Part shown: positions 26,323 through 34,914 of the stretch, in pieces | Layout: each line of letters begins with the position of its first letter | How positions within the stretch are numbered: position 1 is the stretch's first letter | Assembly: GCA_963742725.1 (NCBI GenBank) | Contig: CAVUMX010000004.1 | Coordinates: 992,001-1,056,000 of the forward strand | Length of the DNA: 64,000 nt | Reading direction: 5' to 3' | DNA from: CAVVAL01 sp963742725 | GTDB taxonomy: Bacteria; Actinomycetota; Actinomycetes; Mycobacteriales; Cryptosporangiaceae | The notes under the pieces: generated by a model | Databases searched by the model: none | Told to the model about the DNA's origin: nothing | Seen by the model: only the letters and a program-made list of their open reading frames with translations | Program-made: the position numbers and the translations under genes

Positions 26323-28235
26323 TACTTGTTCGTGTCGGCTGACGTGCCGTCGCCGACACGGAACGCCAGCAGGCCGCCCGTCCGGGAGATGAGCGGGTAC
26401 TCCTCGGGGCGCTCCAGGACCCACGTCGCCGTGCGGTCGCCCTCGATGAGGAACAGGTAGTCGATGCCCTGCTTGGCCACCTCGGTGGCCGTGTCGTCGG
26501 GGCTCGGCGACATCCTGATCACGCGGTTCTGCGCGTTCTCGCCGTAGAGCGGGGTCGGGAAGTACCGGCTGCGGTCGACCACGCCGATGCGCGAGCCCGC
26601 CGGGAGCTTCTTGACCCACTCGACGCCGGGCTGGTCGTAGATCTGGAGCGGCGTGCCGGCGGCGACCTCGCGGAGGAGCTGCTCGGCGGTCATGGCCTTG
26701 ACGGTCGTGATGCCCGGGTGCCCGGAGCGGGCCGAGCCGTAGAGATCGGCGACGAACGGGACGGTCGCGAGCACCGCCACGCACAACGCCGTGGCCGTGA
26801 CCAGCCCGGCGCGGTGCTCCCGTTGCACCAGCCAGCGCAGCCCGAGGCACAGGGCCACCACCGCAGGCGCGACGATGAAGATCGTGTACCGGAAGATCCA
26901 CGGCGTCGGGTGGGACAGGAACACACCAGCCATCGGCAGGAGCACGACGGCGTAGTACCGCGTGCGCTTGCGCCACAGGACGAGGCCCAGCCAGCCCACG
27001 AGCGCCGGCAGCATCATCAGCGGCCACAGCACGCCGTAGTTGTTCTGCACGCGGAGGAAGCCCGGGTCGACCTGGTACCCGAACCAGATGGCGGGCGTGA
27101 TCAGCGGCCCGAGGTGCCGCATCTCCTTCGGCGTCGACGGGCCGATCACCGTGGCCTTCAGATCGAGCAGGCCCGGCAGGTTGATCGGGCCGGCGTGCAG
27201 CGCGAACGGGGCGAGGGGGTTGTGGAAGAGGATGATGTTGCGCAGGTAGAACGGCGCGCCGAGCACGGCGATCGGCACGGCGATCAGCGCGAGGACGGCC
27301 AGCGCCCGGCGCCAGGAGCGGGACCGGCGCCAGGCGATGAAGACGACCAGGACCAGGGCCGCGCCCGCGCCGAACACGAATCCCGGCTTGACGCCCGCGG
27401 TGAACCCGAGCGCGACGCCGGCGACGAAGCCGTACGGCAGCCACGAACGCTGCCCGGCCAGGTGGTCGGCCGCGCGACCGGCCAGATGGACGCCCGCGAC
27501 GAACATCGCCGCGCCCGCGAGGTCGTTGTAGATCATGCCGATCTGGCTGAGGATCGACGGCATCATCATGAAGATCCCGGCGGCGGCGACCGCCCAGCCG
27601 CGCGGCAGGCCGCAACGCCGCCCGAGGGCGAGCACGGCCAGCCAGGCGACGAGCGCGAACGGCGCCTGCGCGAGGCCGGCGAACTTGGCGCTGCCGCTGA
27701 TCGCCATCACCCACGCGGCGTGCAGTTCCAGGTTGCCCGGGTAGGCGTCAGCGAACGGGTTGAGCGGGATCCGCTGGCCGATGCGGTGGTCCTGGACCCA
27801 GGACATGACCATCGGCATGTGGTAGCTGAGGCCGTCGTAGTCCTGGACGCCGACCACCGCCGCGGCGAACACGCGCCAGCCGGCGAAAAGCACCACGACG
27901 GCCGTCAGGACCAGGGCGAAGGGGTTGCCGCGCAGCGCGCGCCCGAACTCGACCGCACCCGAGCGGATCGCGCCGGGCAGGTGGGTGACCCGGCCGCGCC
28001 GCACGGCGAAGAACGCCACGACGGCGAGCTGAAGCAGCGCCAGGCCGACGATGAACCACCGGGAGAACAGGTGCGTGACGCCGAGCGCCAGGCTGTCGAA
28101 GACCACCAGCGACGCCGTCAGCACGCCGACGGACAGTGCCGCGTCGCTTCGGCGCCGGATGCCGAGCAGCGACACCCCGAGGACGGACGTCGCGATCACG
28201 GCCGCGACAGCCAACGCCACGAGCAGAGATGTCAT
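26322..28235 (-). CDS. GT-C fold membrane glycosyltransferase (family 39-like)
   Basis: 637 aa with about 11-13 hydrophobic segments. The first large outer loop has the acidic motif VQDYDGLSYHMP, as in GT-C enzymes that take sugars from polyprenyl phosphate donors (PMT/ArnT style). A soluble C-terminal part of about 130 residues follows the last helix, with YDQPGVEWVKKLPAG and IGVVDRSRYF. It likely glycosylates a lipid, polymer or protein outside the membrane. The GT2 enzyme at 23783 could load its carrier. No ribosome-binding site decides the start; the ATG at 28235 gives a good first membrane helix. Confidence 0.85.
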   Translation of the reverse strand: MTSLLVALAVAAVIATSVLGVSLLGIRRRSDAALSVGVLTASLVVFDSLALGVTHLFSRWFIVGLALLQLAVVAFFAVRRGRVTHLPGAIRSGAVEFGRALRGNPFALVLTAVVVLFAGWRVFAAAVVGVQDYDGLSYHMPMVMSWVQDHRIGQRIPLNPFADAYPGNLELHAAWVMAISGSAKFAGLAQAPFALVAWLAVLALGRRCGLPRGWAVAAAGIFMMMPSILSQIGMIYNDLAGAAMFVAGVHLAGRAADHLAGQRSWLPYGFVAGVALGFTAGVKPGFVFGAGAALVLVVFIAWRRSRSWRRALAVLALIAVPIAVLGAPFYLRNIILFHNPLAPFALHAGPINLPGLLDLKATVIGPSTPKEMRHLGPLITPAIWFGYQVDPGFLRVQNNYGVLWPLMMLPALVGWLGLVLWRKRTRYYAVVLLPMAGVFLSHPTPWIFRYTIFIVAPAVVALCLGLRWLVQREHRAGLVTATALCVAVLATVPFVADLYGSARSGHPGITTVKAMTAEQLLREVAAGTPLQIYDQPGVEWVKKLPAGSRIGVVDRSRYFPTPLYGENAQNRVIRMSPSPDDTATEVAKQGIDYLFLIEGDRTATWVLERPEEYPLISRTGGLLAFRVGDGTSADTNK

Positions 28236-28357
28236 GGCGCGCGCCGTCCCTTCGCAAGGACCTCCATCGGCTGGTTCCGAGGTCCGCCCGCCGTTATATC
28301 ACCGTCCGACAACGGCCCTTGTCCCCACCGGACGCGCGTTCTGCGAAGATTCAGGGC

Positions 28358-29002
28358 GTGACGACGGACGACGAACAGCCATCGGCCCGCGGCGTCGGGC
28401 AGCGGTGGCCCGTGGGGGAGCGGCGCCGGGTCGGCGTCATGGGCGGCACCTTCGATCCCATCCACCACGGCCACCTGGTCGCCGCGAGCGAGGTCGCCAG
28501 CCTGTTCATGCTGGACGAGGTCGTGTTCGTGCCGACCGGCCAGCCGTGGCAGAAACCGGACGCGACCGTCAGCCCGTCCGAGGACCGGTACCTCATGACG
28601 GTGATCGCCACCGCGTCCAACCCGCGGTTCTCGGTGAGCCGCGTGGACATCGACCGGCCCGGCCCCACGTACACCGTCGACACGTTGCGTGACCTGCATC
28701 GCCACTACGGCAAGGGCGTCGAGCTGTTCTTCATCACCGGCGCGGACGCCCTCGCGGCGATTTTGTCGTGGAAGGACGCGGACGACGTGTTCGAGCTGGC
28801 GCACTTCATCGGGGTCACCCGCCCCGGGTACCACCTGACCGACGCGCACCTGCCAGAGGACGTCGTCAGCCTCCTCGAAGTGCCCGCCATGGCGATCTCG
28901 TCGAGCGGGTGCCGGGAGCGGGTCCGCGCGGGCGAGCCGGTCTGGTACCTCGTTCCGGACGGCGTCGTGCAGTACATCGAGAAACGACACCTGTATCGCT
29001 AG
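28358..29002 (+). CDS. nadD: Nicotinate-nucleotide adenylyltransferase
   Basis: 214 aa from GTG 28358, 7 nt after a GAAGAT box. The nucleotidyltransferase signature GGTFDPIHHGHL (HHGH at residues 36-39) and the late ISSSGCRERV motif (ISSTxIR type, with Ser and Cys variants) are present. Adenylylates nicotinate mononucleotide to deamido-NAD in NAD synthesis. An N-terminal extension of about 24 residues precedes the fold. rsfS, normally the next gene in actinobacteria, is 9.8 kb away. Confidence 0.95.
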   Translation: MTTDDEQPSARGVGQRWPVGERRRVGVMGGTFDPIHHGHLVAASEVASLFMLDEVVFVPTGQPWQKPDATVSPSEDRYLMTVIATASNPRFSVSRVDIDRPGPTYTVDTLRDLHRHYGKGVELFFITGADALAAILSWKDADDVFELAHFIGVTRPGYHLTDAHLPEDVVSLLEVPAMAISSSGCRERVRAGEPVWYLVPDGVVQYIEKRHLYR

Positions 29003-29083
29003 TGGGATAGCCCACGTTTGTGGCCGGTCGCTGCCAGGTACCAGAAGAGAGTCCAACCATCACTCTCTCTGGAAGGCGAGACA

Positions 29084-29362
29084 GTGCGGCTCATACCCCG
29101 CGTCAACTACCAGAACCTCGGTGCGTTGGCGGACAAGATCGTCGGTCTGACCCGCGAGGTCGTCGGCGTCGCGTTCGACGACGAACGGCTGGTCAAGGCC
29201 GGTGAGGCGCAGCAGGGCAAGGGCAGCGAGCGGCTGAAGCAGCTGCGCGCCGAAGCCAAGGCCCAGCTGCACCACGAGAAAGCGCGCACGAACGATTCCC
29301 GGCAGCGCGAGGCGCAGAACGGCCCGCGCCGCACTCGAGAAGCAGCCGGATCGAAAGCCTGA
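29084..29362 (+). CDS. CsbD-like small stress protein, first of a pair
   Basis: 92 aa from GTG 29084 (GGAAGG seven bases upstream). The core LADKIVGLTREVVGVAFDD followed by LVKAGEAQQGKG resembles the CsbD repeat (K-x-x-G-x-x-K-E-x-x-G-x-x-x-x-D then E-x-x-G-x-x-x-Q). The remainder is a charged Lys/Glu/Arg helix. CsbD proteins are abundant general-stress proteins of unknown biochemical role. The next gene, 22 nt downstream, has the same plan. Confidence 0.65.
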   Translation: MRLIPRVNYQNLGALADKIVGLTREVVGVAFDDERLVKAGEAQQGKGSERLKQLRAEAKAQLHHEKARTNDSRQREAQNGPRRTREAAGSKA

Positions 29363-29384
29363 CACCTCCGAAGGAGGCACCACC

Positions 29385-29585
29385 ATGGGCACGTTCGAGG
29401 AAGCCAAGGGCAAGGCCAAGCAGGCCCTCGCCGACCTGACCGACGACGCCGACCTGCACCGCGAAGGCGCGGCGCAGGAGGCCAAGGGCGAGCACGAGGA
29501 CGCCGAGGAGCGCGCACGCGCCGAAGCGGCCGCGCACGCCCGCAGGGCCGACGAGCTCGAAGAGAAGCAGCGCGCGAACGAGTAG
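29385..29585 (+). CDS. CsbD-like small stress protein, second of a pair
   Basis: 66 aa with an excellent AAGGAGG site seven bases before ATG 29385. The start FEEAKGKAKQALADLTDDADLHREGAAQEAKG is CsbD-like (in discontinuous comparison), then an Ala/Glu/Arg helix ends the protein. Highly hydrophilic. Forms a two-gene unit with the preceding CsbD-like gene and ends at a strong terminator. Expression under osmotic or envelope stress is inferred from the family only. Confidence 0.7.
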   Translation: MGTFEEAKGKAKQALADLTDDADLHREGAAQEAKGEHEDAEERARAEAAAHARRADELEEKQRANE

Positions 29586-29604
29586 GCAGGCCGGCAACAG
29601 GACA

Positions 29605-29647
29605 GGCCGGGCCGCGGCGGTACCCCCGTACCCGCCGCGGCCCGGCC
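29605..29647 (+). terminator. Strong hairpin terminator after the CsbD-like pair
   Basis: A 19-nt arm (29605-29623) pairs with 29628-29647 with a single bulged C over a CCCC loop. It precedes palindrome copy 4 by 19 nt, so the palindrome is again not the terminator. Confidence 0.75.
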
Positions 29648-29666
29648 GTGCGTCTGGCCCCCCACT

Positions 29667-29715
29667 TTCGGACTTTTGAGGGTGTCGCGGCCCCCGCGAC
29701 CCTCAAAAGTCCGAA
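29667..29715. repeat. 49-bp dispersed palindrome, copy 4
   Basis: Arms 29667-29683 and 29699-29715; loop GTCGCGGCCCCCGCG, which can add an inner CGCGG/CCGCG stem. Convergent gap between the CsbD-like pair and the GntR gene. Confidence 0.95.
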
Positions 29716-29720
29716 ACTCG

Positions 29721-29771
29721 GCGGGCGGCGAGCGGGCGGCGAGCGGGCGGCGGGCGGCGAGCGGCGGCGGG
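29721..29771. repeat. Short GC tandem repeat beside palindrome copy 4
   Basis: Units of GCGGGCGGCGA and shorter variants recur four to five times up to the GntR stop codon. Confidence 0.7.
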
Positions 29772-30449
29772 TCAGGTGGGTGGGGAGTAGGCGCGCAGGA
29801 GTTGGGCCTCGGCGTCGTCGAGGTAGGAGGCGAGGAGCCGTTCCGCGCGGGCCGCGTCGCCGGCGTCGAGCGCGTCGAGGATCTTCCGGTTCCGGGCGAC
29901 GTACGGCTCGTGGAAGGCACGCGGGTTCTTCATGACGTGGAAGACGAGCCGCAGCTCGGCCAGCACGTGGGCCATCAGTTCGTCGATCCGGGGGCTGCCG
30001 GCCAGCTTGGCGAGGGCGCCGTGGAACCGCATGTTCGCGGTGCCGATGTCGCGCCAGCGGGACTCCTTCACTGCTCGTTCCCCGTCCGCTACCGCGTCGT
30101 GAAGGGGTTTGAGCTGCCCGGGCGTGCCGTGGCGGACGGCGGCGCACTCGACGAGACGCCGCACCCGGTACAGGTCGACGACGTCCTCCGCGCTGAGCAC
30201 CCGCACGAACACGCCCCGGTTGAGCTGGTGGATCAGCAGCCGTTCGTGCGAGAGCAGCCGGAACGCCTCGCGCAGTGTGTTGCGGGAGACGCCGAGGGCG
30301 GCGCCGATGGCCTCCTCCGACAGGCGGGTGCCCGGTTCGAAGAATCCCTCGGTGATGCGGTCGCGCAGGATCGCGGCGACGCGCTCGGCGGTGCCCGTGC
30401 GGTCGAGCAACGTGCGGTCCCGCGCCAGCGCGCCGACATCCTGAGTCAC
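29772..30449 (-). CDS. GntR/FadR-type transcription regulator (FCD domain)
   Basis: 225 aa from GTG 30449. Winged-helix GntR domain at about 15-80 (GTRLSEEAIGAALGVSRNTLREAFRLL), then an all-helical FCD effector domain (about 90-215) with the metal-binding His/Asp set (DLYRVRRLVE, NMRFHGALA, FHEPYVARNRKI). FadR-type GntR proteins are usually repressors released by small carboxylates. It is divergent from the 5-oxoproline operon, and two inverted repeats lie in the 122-bp gap, so it very probably controls that operon and itself. Confidence 0.9.
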   Translation of the reverse strand: MTQDVGALARDRTLLDRTGTAERVAAILRDRITEGFFEPGTRLSEEAIGAALGVSRNTLREAFRLLSHERLLIHQLNRGVFVRVLSAEDVVDLYRVRRLVECAAVRHGTPGQLKPLHDAVADGERAVKESRWRDIGTANMRFHGALAKLAGSPRIDELMAHVLAELRLVFHVMKNPRAFHEPYVARNRKILDALDAGDAARAERLLASYLDDAEAQLLRAYSPPT

Positions 30450-30462
30450 GCGGACAATCTTT

Positions 30463-30494
30463 CCACAAAACTCTTGTGGGATTGTTGAACAATC
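30463..30494. promoter_or_regulatory. Two inverted repeats, probable GntR operator
   Basis: CCACAA-AACTC-TTGTGG (30463-30479) directly adjoins GATTGTT-G-AACAATC (30480-30494). Both have perfect arms and the short AT-rich spacing seen in FadR-subfamily sites. A further ACAATC half-site is at 30454. They lie between the divergent GntR and MFS genes. Confidence 0.65.
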
Positions 30495-30571
30495 TCTACC
30501 GTACTTTTCACCGCAAGTCCGCCGCGAGCGAGGTGACCACCGCACACCCCCCACGTCCTGCGAGGTAGGCC

Positions 30572-31822
30572 ATGACCACGGAAACCGCTCCGCGCTCGAC
30601 CGCCTTCGGGTGGTACCGCTCCTTCGACCGGCAGGGGAGGCGCGCGTTCAAGGGCGCGTTCCTCGGCTACGGCCTGGACTCCTACGACTTCTGGGTCCTC
30701 CCGCTCGGCATGGTCGCGATCGCCGCGACGTTCAGCCTGAGCAAGCCCGAGGTCGGCCTGCTCTCCACCGCCACGCTGGTGTTCTCGGCGGTCGGCGGCG
30801 TGGCCGCCGGCGTACTCGCCGACCGCATCGGCCGGGTCCGCACGTTGATGATCACGGTGATCGCCTATGCCGTGTTCACGGCCCTGTGCGGCCTCGCGCC
30901 GAACTACGAGACGCTGCTGGTGTTCCGCGCGTTGCAGGGCCTCGGCTTCGGCGGCGAGTGGGCGGCCGGCGCCATCCTGGTCGCCGAGTACGCGGTCGCG
31001 AAGCACCGTGGCCGGGCCGTGGCGATCGTGCAGAGCGCCTGGGCGGTCGGCTGGGGCCTCGCGGTGCTGGCCTACACGATCATCTTCAACTTCTTCGATC
31101 CGGACGTCGCCTGGCGCGTGCTGTTCCTGACCGGCGCCCTGCCCGCCCTGCTCGTCTTCTACGTGCGACGCAACCTCACCGACGCCCCGGCCTTCGAGGA
31201 GCACCGCGCCGAGGCCGCCCGGGGGTCCCTCAAGGCGATCTTCGCCTCGGACCTGCGCCGCACCACGTTCTTCGCCGCGCTGCTCGCCACCGGCTGTCAG
31301 GGCGGCTACTACACGCTCGCGACCTGGGTGCCGACCTTCCTCAAGACCGAGCGCGGGCTGTCGGTCGTCGGCACGGGCGGCTACCTGTGCTTCCTCATCG
31401 GCGGTGCGTTCGCCGGTTACCTCACGGGTGGGCACCTCACCGACCGGTGGGGCCGCAAGCGCACGTTCCAGCTGTTCGCGGTGCTGTCCGGCGCGCTCAT
31501 CATCCTGTACACGCAGCTTCCCCCCGAGGCGAACAGGTACGTCCTCTTCCTGGGGTTCCCGCTCGGCTTCACCTCGTCGGCGATCTTCAGCGGCTTCGGC
31601 TCGTTCCTGTCCGAGCTGTACCCGGGCCGGGCGCGCGGTGCCGGGCAGGGCTTCACCTACAACCTCGGCCGGGCGATCGGGGCGTTCTTCCCGACGGTCA
31701 TCGGCTTCCTGGCGGTGAGCTACGGCGTGGGCGGCGCGATGGCGTTCGGCGCGCTGGCGTACGGGCTGGCGTTCGTGGCCACGTTCGGCCTCCCCGAGAC
31801 CAGGGCCCGTGAACTCGCCTGA
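30572..31822 (+). CDS. MFS transporter of the 5-oxoproline operon
   Basis: 416 aa, 12 predicted helices. The loop 2-3 signature GVLADRIGRVR and its second-half counterpart GGHLTDRWGRKR mark the major facilitator superfamily. An N-terminal YGLDSYDFWVLP stretch resembles the metabolite:H+ symporter group (acid and sialate carriers). First gene of an operon for DUF1445, PxpA, PxpB, PxpC and a pyroglutamyl-peptidase-like protein, so the likely cargo is 5-oxoproline, glutamate or a related acid. Uptake rather than export is inferred. Confidence 0.88.
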   Translation: MTTETAPRSTAFGWYRSFDRQGRRAFKGAFLGYGLDSYDFWVLPLGMVAIAATFSLSKPEVGLLSTATLVFSAVGGVAAGVLADRIGRVRTLMITVIAYAVFTALCGLAPNYETLLVFRALQGLGFGGEWAAGAILVAEYAVAKHRGRAVAIVQSAWAVGWGLAVLAYTIIFNFFDPDVAWRVLFLTGALPALLVFYVRRNLTDAPAFEEHRAEAARGSLKAIFASDLRRTTFFAALLATGCQGGYYTLATWVPTFLKTERGLSVVGTGGYLCFLIGGAFAGYLTGGHLTDRWGRKRTFQLFAVLSGALIILYTQLPPEANRYVLFLGFPLGFTSSAIFSGFGSFLSELYPGRARGAGQGFTYNLGRAIGAFFPTVIGFLAVSYGVGGAMAFGALAYGLAFVATFGLPETRARELA

Positions 31823-32585
31823 CCCGGGCGCCGCGCGGGCGGCGTTCCGGCGCGGGACGGTAGTGCCGACGGCGGGCCTGGCGGCCGGGTACGCGCAGGC
31901 CAACCTGGTCGCGGTACCGATGGACTGGGCGTACGACATGCTGCTGTTCACCCAGCGCAACCCGCAGCCGTGTCCGGTGCTGGACGTGACCGACCCGGGC
32001 TCGCCGCACACCGTCCTCGCGCCGGACGCCGACCTGCGCACCGACCTGCCCGCCTACCGCGTCTGGCGCGACGGCGAGCTGGTCGACGAACCGTCCGACG
32101 TGGCGCGGCACTGGCGGGACGACCTCGTCAGCTTCCTGATCGGGTGCAGCTTCACGTTCGAGTCGGCGCTGGTCGCGGCCGGCGTCCCGGTGCGCCACAT
32201 CGAGCAGGGCCGGAACGTGCCGATGTACGTCACCGACCGGCTGTGCCGCCCGGCCGGTCGGCTGGCGGGGCCGCTGGTCGTGTCGATGCGGCCGATCCCG
32301 GAGCCGTTGGTGGACACGGCCGTCCGGGTCACCGCCGCGATGCCGGCCGTGCACGGCGCGCCGGTCGCCGTCGGTGACCAGTTGGGCATCCCGGATCTGT
32401 CCACTCCGGACTACGGCGACGCGGTGGAGTTCGCGCCGGGCGACGTGCCGGTGTTCTGGGCCTGCGGCGTGACTCCCCAGGCCGCGTTGACCGCGTCGAA
32501 GCCGCCGTTCGCCATCACCCACGCGCCCGGGCACATGTTCGTGACCGACGTTGCGGACACGCGGTACCGGATCGCGCTTGGATGA
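31809..32585 (+). CDS. DUF1445 family putative hydro-lyase (D-glutamate cyclase-like)
   Basis: 258 aa from GTG 31809, overlapping the MFS gene by 14 bp. Family hallmarks are the N-terminal YAQANLVAVP stretch, FLIGCSFTFESAL, RNVPMYVT and the C-terminal ITHAPGHMFVTD. A mammalian mitochondrial protein with this domain converts D-glutamate to 5-oxo-D-proline, and bacterial members often sit beside pxp genes. A role in making 5-oxoproline from D-glutamate, or racemising or hydrating 5-oxoproline, fits the operon but is inference. Confidence 0.85.
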   Translation: MNSPDPGAARAAFRRGTVVPTAGLAAGYAQANLVAVPMDWAYDMLLFTQRNPQPCPVLDVTDPGSPHTVLAPDADLRTDLPAYRVWRDGELVDEPSDVARHWRDDLVSFLIGCSFTFESALVAAGVPVRHIEQGRNVPMYVTDRLCRPAGRLAGPLVVSMRPIPEPLVDTAVRVTAAMPAVHGAPVAVGDQLGIPDLSTPDYGDAVEFAPGDVPVFWACGVTPQAALTASKPPFAITHAPGHMFVTDVADTRYRIALG

Positions 32586-32589
32586 GCAC

Positions 32590-33351
32590 ATGAACACAGT
32601 CATCGACCTCAACAGCGACCTCGGCGAGGGATTCGGCGCCTGGTCGCTCGGCGACGACGAGGCCATGCTGGACCTGGTGACCAGCGCCAACGTGGCCTGC
32701 GGCTTCCACGCCGGCGACCCGACGATAATGCGGCGCGTGTGCGAGCGCGCCGCCGAGCGGGACGTGGTCATCGGCGCGCAGGTCGGCTACCGGGATCTGG
32801 CCGGGTTCGGGCGGCGTCCGATCGACGTGGCGCCGGAGGACCTCGTCAACGAGGTCGTCTACCAGGTGGCGGCGCTCGACGGGTTCGCCCGGCTGGCCGG
32901 CGTCCGGGTGCAGTACGTGAAGCCGCACGGGGCGCTGTACAACACGGTCGTCACGGACCAGGTCCAGGCGGCGGCGCTGGTCGAGGCGGTGTGCGCGTAC
33001 GACCCGGACATGACGGTGCTCGGACTGCCCGGGTCGGAGTGGCTCAGACAGGCGGCCACCGCCGGGCTGCGGGCCGTGCCCGAGGCCTTCGCGGACCGGG
33101 CGTACACGCGGGCCGGGCACTTGATGTCCCGGCGCCTGCCCGGGTCGGTGCTGGAGGACCCGGACACGGTGGCGGCGCGGTGCGTCCGGATGGCGAAGGA
33201 GTTCACGGTCGAGGCGTTCGACGGGACCGAACTACACGTCGGCGCCCGGTCGATCTGCGTCCACGGTGACACGCGCAATGCCGTCGAGATCGCCCGCCGT
33301 ACCCGGGACGCGCTGGTCGAAGCCGGCGTCACGATCCGTCCGTTCGCCTGA
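32590..33351 (+). CDS. pxpA: 5-oxoprolinase subunit A (LamB/YcsF family)
   Basis: 253 aa from ATG 32590. It begins with the family signature IDLNSDLGEGFG, followed by NVACGFHAGDP, GAQVGYRD and VKPHGALYN. Part of the PxpABC complex, which uses ATP to open 5-oxoproline to L-glutamate. Its stop overlaps the pxpB ATG, and the DUF1445 stop is 4 nt upstream, so the genes are tightly coupled. Confidence 0.95.
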   Translation: MNTVIDLNSDLGEGFGAWSLGDDEAMLDLVTSANVACGFHAGDPTIMRRVCERAAERDVVIGAQVGYRDLAGFGRRPIDVAPEDLVNEVVYQVAALDGFARLAGVRVQYVKPHGALYNTVVTDQVQAAALVEAVCAYDPDMTVLGLPGSEWLRQAATAGLRAVPEAFADRAYTRAGHLMSRRLPGSVLEDPDTVAARCVRMAKEFTVEAFDGTELHVGARSICVHGDTRNAVEIARRTRDALVEAGVTIRPFA

Positions 33352-33956
33352 TGAGGGTGCTGCCGTGCGGCGAGCGCGCCGTCCTGGTCGAGGTGGACGA
33401 CCTCGCGGCGGCGATGGGCCTGCACGCGGGCCTGCGGTCGGAGCCGCCCCCGGGCGTGGTCGAGCTGGTGCCCGGGGCCCGGACGCTGCTCGTGACGTTC
33501 GACCCGGCGCTCACGTCCGCCGACCGGCTCGGCGCCGCGCTGCGGCTCGTGGAGACACGGCCGGGCCAGGCGGTGGTCGGTCCGCTGCTGGAGATCCCGA
33601 CGGTCTACGACGGCGCCGACCTGGCCGAGGTCGCCGCGCTCACCGGTCTCAGCCAGGACGAGGTCGTGGCCCGGCACTCCGGCGCCGAGTACACCGTGGC
33701 GTTCTGTGGATTCTCGCCCGGCTTCGGCTACCTGACCGGCGGCGACCCGGCGCTGCGCGTGCCACGCCGGGAAACGCCACGGACCCGCGTTCCGGCCGGC
33801 GCGGTCGCGATCGCCGACGCGTTCACGGGTGTCTACCCGCGCGAGCTACCGGGCGGGTGGCAGCTCGTCGGCCGGACGTCCCTGCCGATGTGGGACCTGA
33901 ACCGCGACCCGCCGGCCGTGCTGGTCCCCGGCACCCGCGTCAGGTTCGTCGCATGA
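33351..33956 (+). CDS. pxpB: 5-oxoprolinase subunit B (KipI-like carboxyltransferase domain)
   Basis: 201 aa; overlaps the pxpA stop (TGATG). AHS1/carboxyltransferase subdomain C/D signature in VAFCGFSPGFGYLTGGDPAL and PRRETPRTRVPAGAVAIAD (discontinuous). Pairs with PxpC to form the ATP-dependent half of 5-oxoprolinase. Ends in an ATGA context; a 61-nt gap precedes pxpC. The C-terminus GGWQLVGRTSLPMWD is standard. Confidence 0.95.
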   Translation: MRVLPCGERAVLVEVDDLAAAMGLHAGLRSEPPPGVVELVPGARTLLVTFDPALTSADRLGAALRLVETRPGQAVVGPLLEIPTVYDGADLAEVAALTGLSQDEVVARHSGAEYTVAFCGFSPGFGYLTGGDPALRVPRRETPRTRVPAGAVAIADAFTGVYPRELPGGWQLVGRTSLPMWDLNRDPPAVLVPGTRVRFVA

Positions 33957-34017
33957 GCGAGTGGAGCGCCGCCGCGGTGTCGACACCGCATAGACGCGGC
34001 GCGGAGCGAGCGAATCA

Positions 34018-34887
34018 ATGACACAGCTGCAGATGCTTTCGCCGGGGCCGCTCGCGACCGTGCAGGATCTGGGGCGGCCGGGGTACGCGTACCTGGGCGT
34101 GGGGGAGTCGGGCGCGGCGGACCGGGCGAGCCTGCGGCTGGCGAACCGGCTGGTCGGGAATGTGGAGTCGGCGGCAGGGCTGGAGATCACGTTCGGCGGG
34201 CTGTCGGTCCGGTTCGAGGCGCGGGCGACGGTGGCGCTCACGGGCGCGCCGTGTCCGGGCACGGTCGGCGGGCGGCCGGTGTTCATGTCCGGTCCGATGG
34301 CGGTGGCGGCGGGGGAGGTCCTGACGCTGCGGTCCCCGACGGCGGGCCTGCGGACGTATCTCGCGGTGCGTGGCGGGATCGCCGTCGAGCCGGTGCTGGG
34401 GTCCCGCTCGACGGACATCCTCGCCGGGTTGGGCCCGGCCCGCCTGGCGGCCGGCGACGTGCTGCCGGTGGGGACGGAGACCAGCGGCGACCCGTGCGTG
34501 GACCTCGCGCCGGAGCCGTCGCTGGCCGGCCCGTTCACGGTGCGGGTCACGCCCGGCCCGCGGGTGGACTGGTTCGCTGCCGGTGCGCTGGAGCGGCTGT
34601 GTTCGTCGCCGTATCAGGTGACGGCGGAGTCGAACCGGGTCGGCGCCAGGCTGGCGGGCCCGCGCCTCGATCGCGTCCGCGACGACGAGCTACCAAGCGA
34701 GGGGATGGTCCTGGGGGCCATCCAGGTGCCGCCGAGCGGGCAGCCGGTGCTGTTCCTCGCCGACCATCCCGTGACGGGCGGATATCCCGTGATCGCCGTA
34801 GTCACCGGCGCCGACGTGAGTCTGGCGGCGCAGGCCCGTCCGGGGCAGACTCTGATTTTCCGGATATATCACGAGGGGGTCCGATGA
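34018..34887 (+). CDS. pxpC: 5-oxoprolinase subunit C (KipA-like carboxyltransferase domain)
   Basis: 289 aa. AHS2 domain: LSPGPLATVQDLGRPGYAYLGV at the N-terminus (discontinuous), then ESGAADRASLRLANRLVGN, and ADHPVTGGYPVIAVV near the end. Completes PxpABC. Its last codons give an ATGA overlap with ATG 34884, the likely original start of the next gene, so that gene was evidently coupled to pxpC. Confidence 0.95.
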   Translation: MTQLQMLSPGPLATVQDLGRPGYAYLGVGESGAADRASLRLANRLVGNVESAAGLEITFGGLSVRFEARATVALTGAPCPGTVGGRPVFMSGPMAVAAGEVLTLRSPTAGLRTYLAVRGGIAVEPVLGSRSTDILAGLGPARLAAGDVLPVGTETSGDPCVDLAPEPSLAGPFTVRVTPGPRVDWFAAGALERLCSSPYQVTAESNRVGARLAGPRLDRVRDDELPSEGMVLGAIQVPPSGQPVLFLADHPVTGGYPVIAVVTGADVSLAAQARPGQTLIFRIYHEGVR

Positions 34888-34914
34888 GATTAGCCGTTGC
34901 TGGACTGACTGGCA

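Noticed and set aside
29667..29715. The 49-bp palindrome as a bidirectional transcription terminator
   Set aside because: At copies 2 and 4 conventional GC hairpins already terminate the neighbours, and copy 1 lies in a divergent gap. The palindrome has no U-tract on either strand. A secondary role cannot be excluded.
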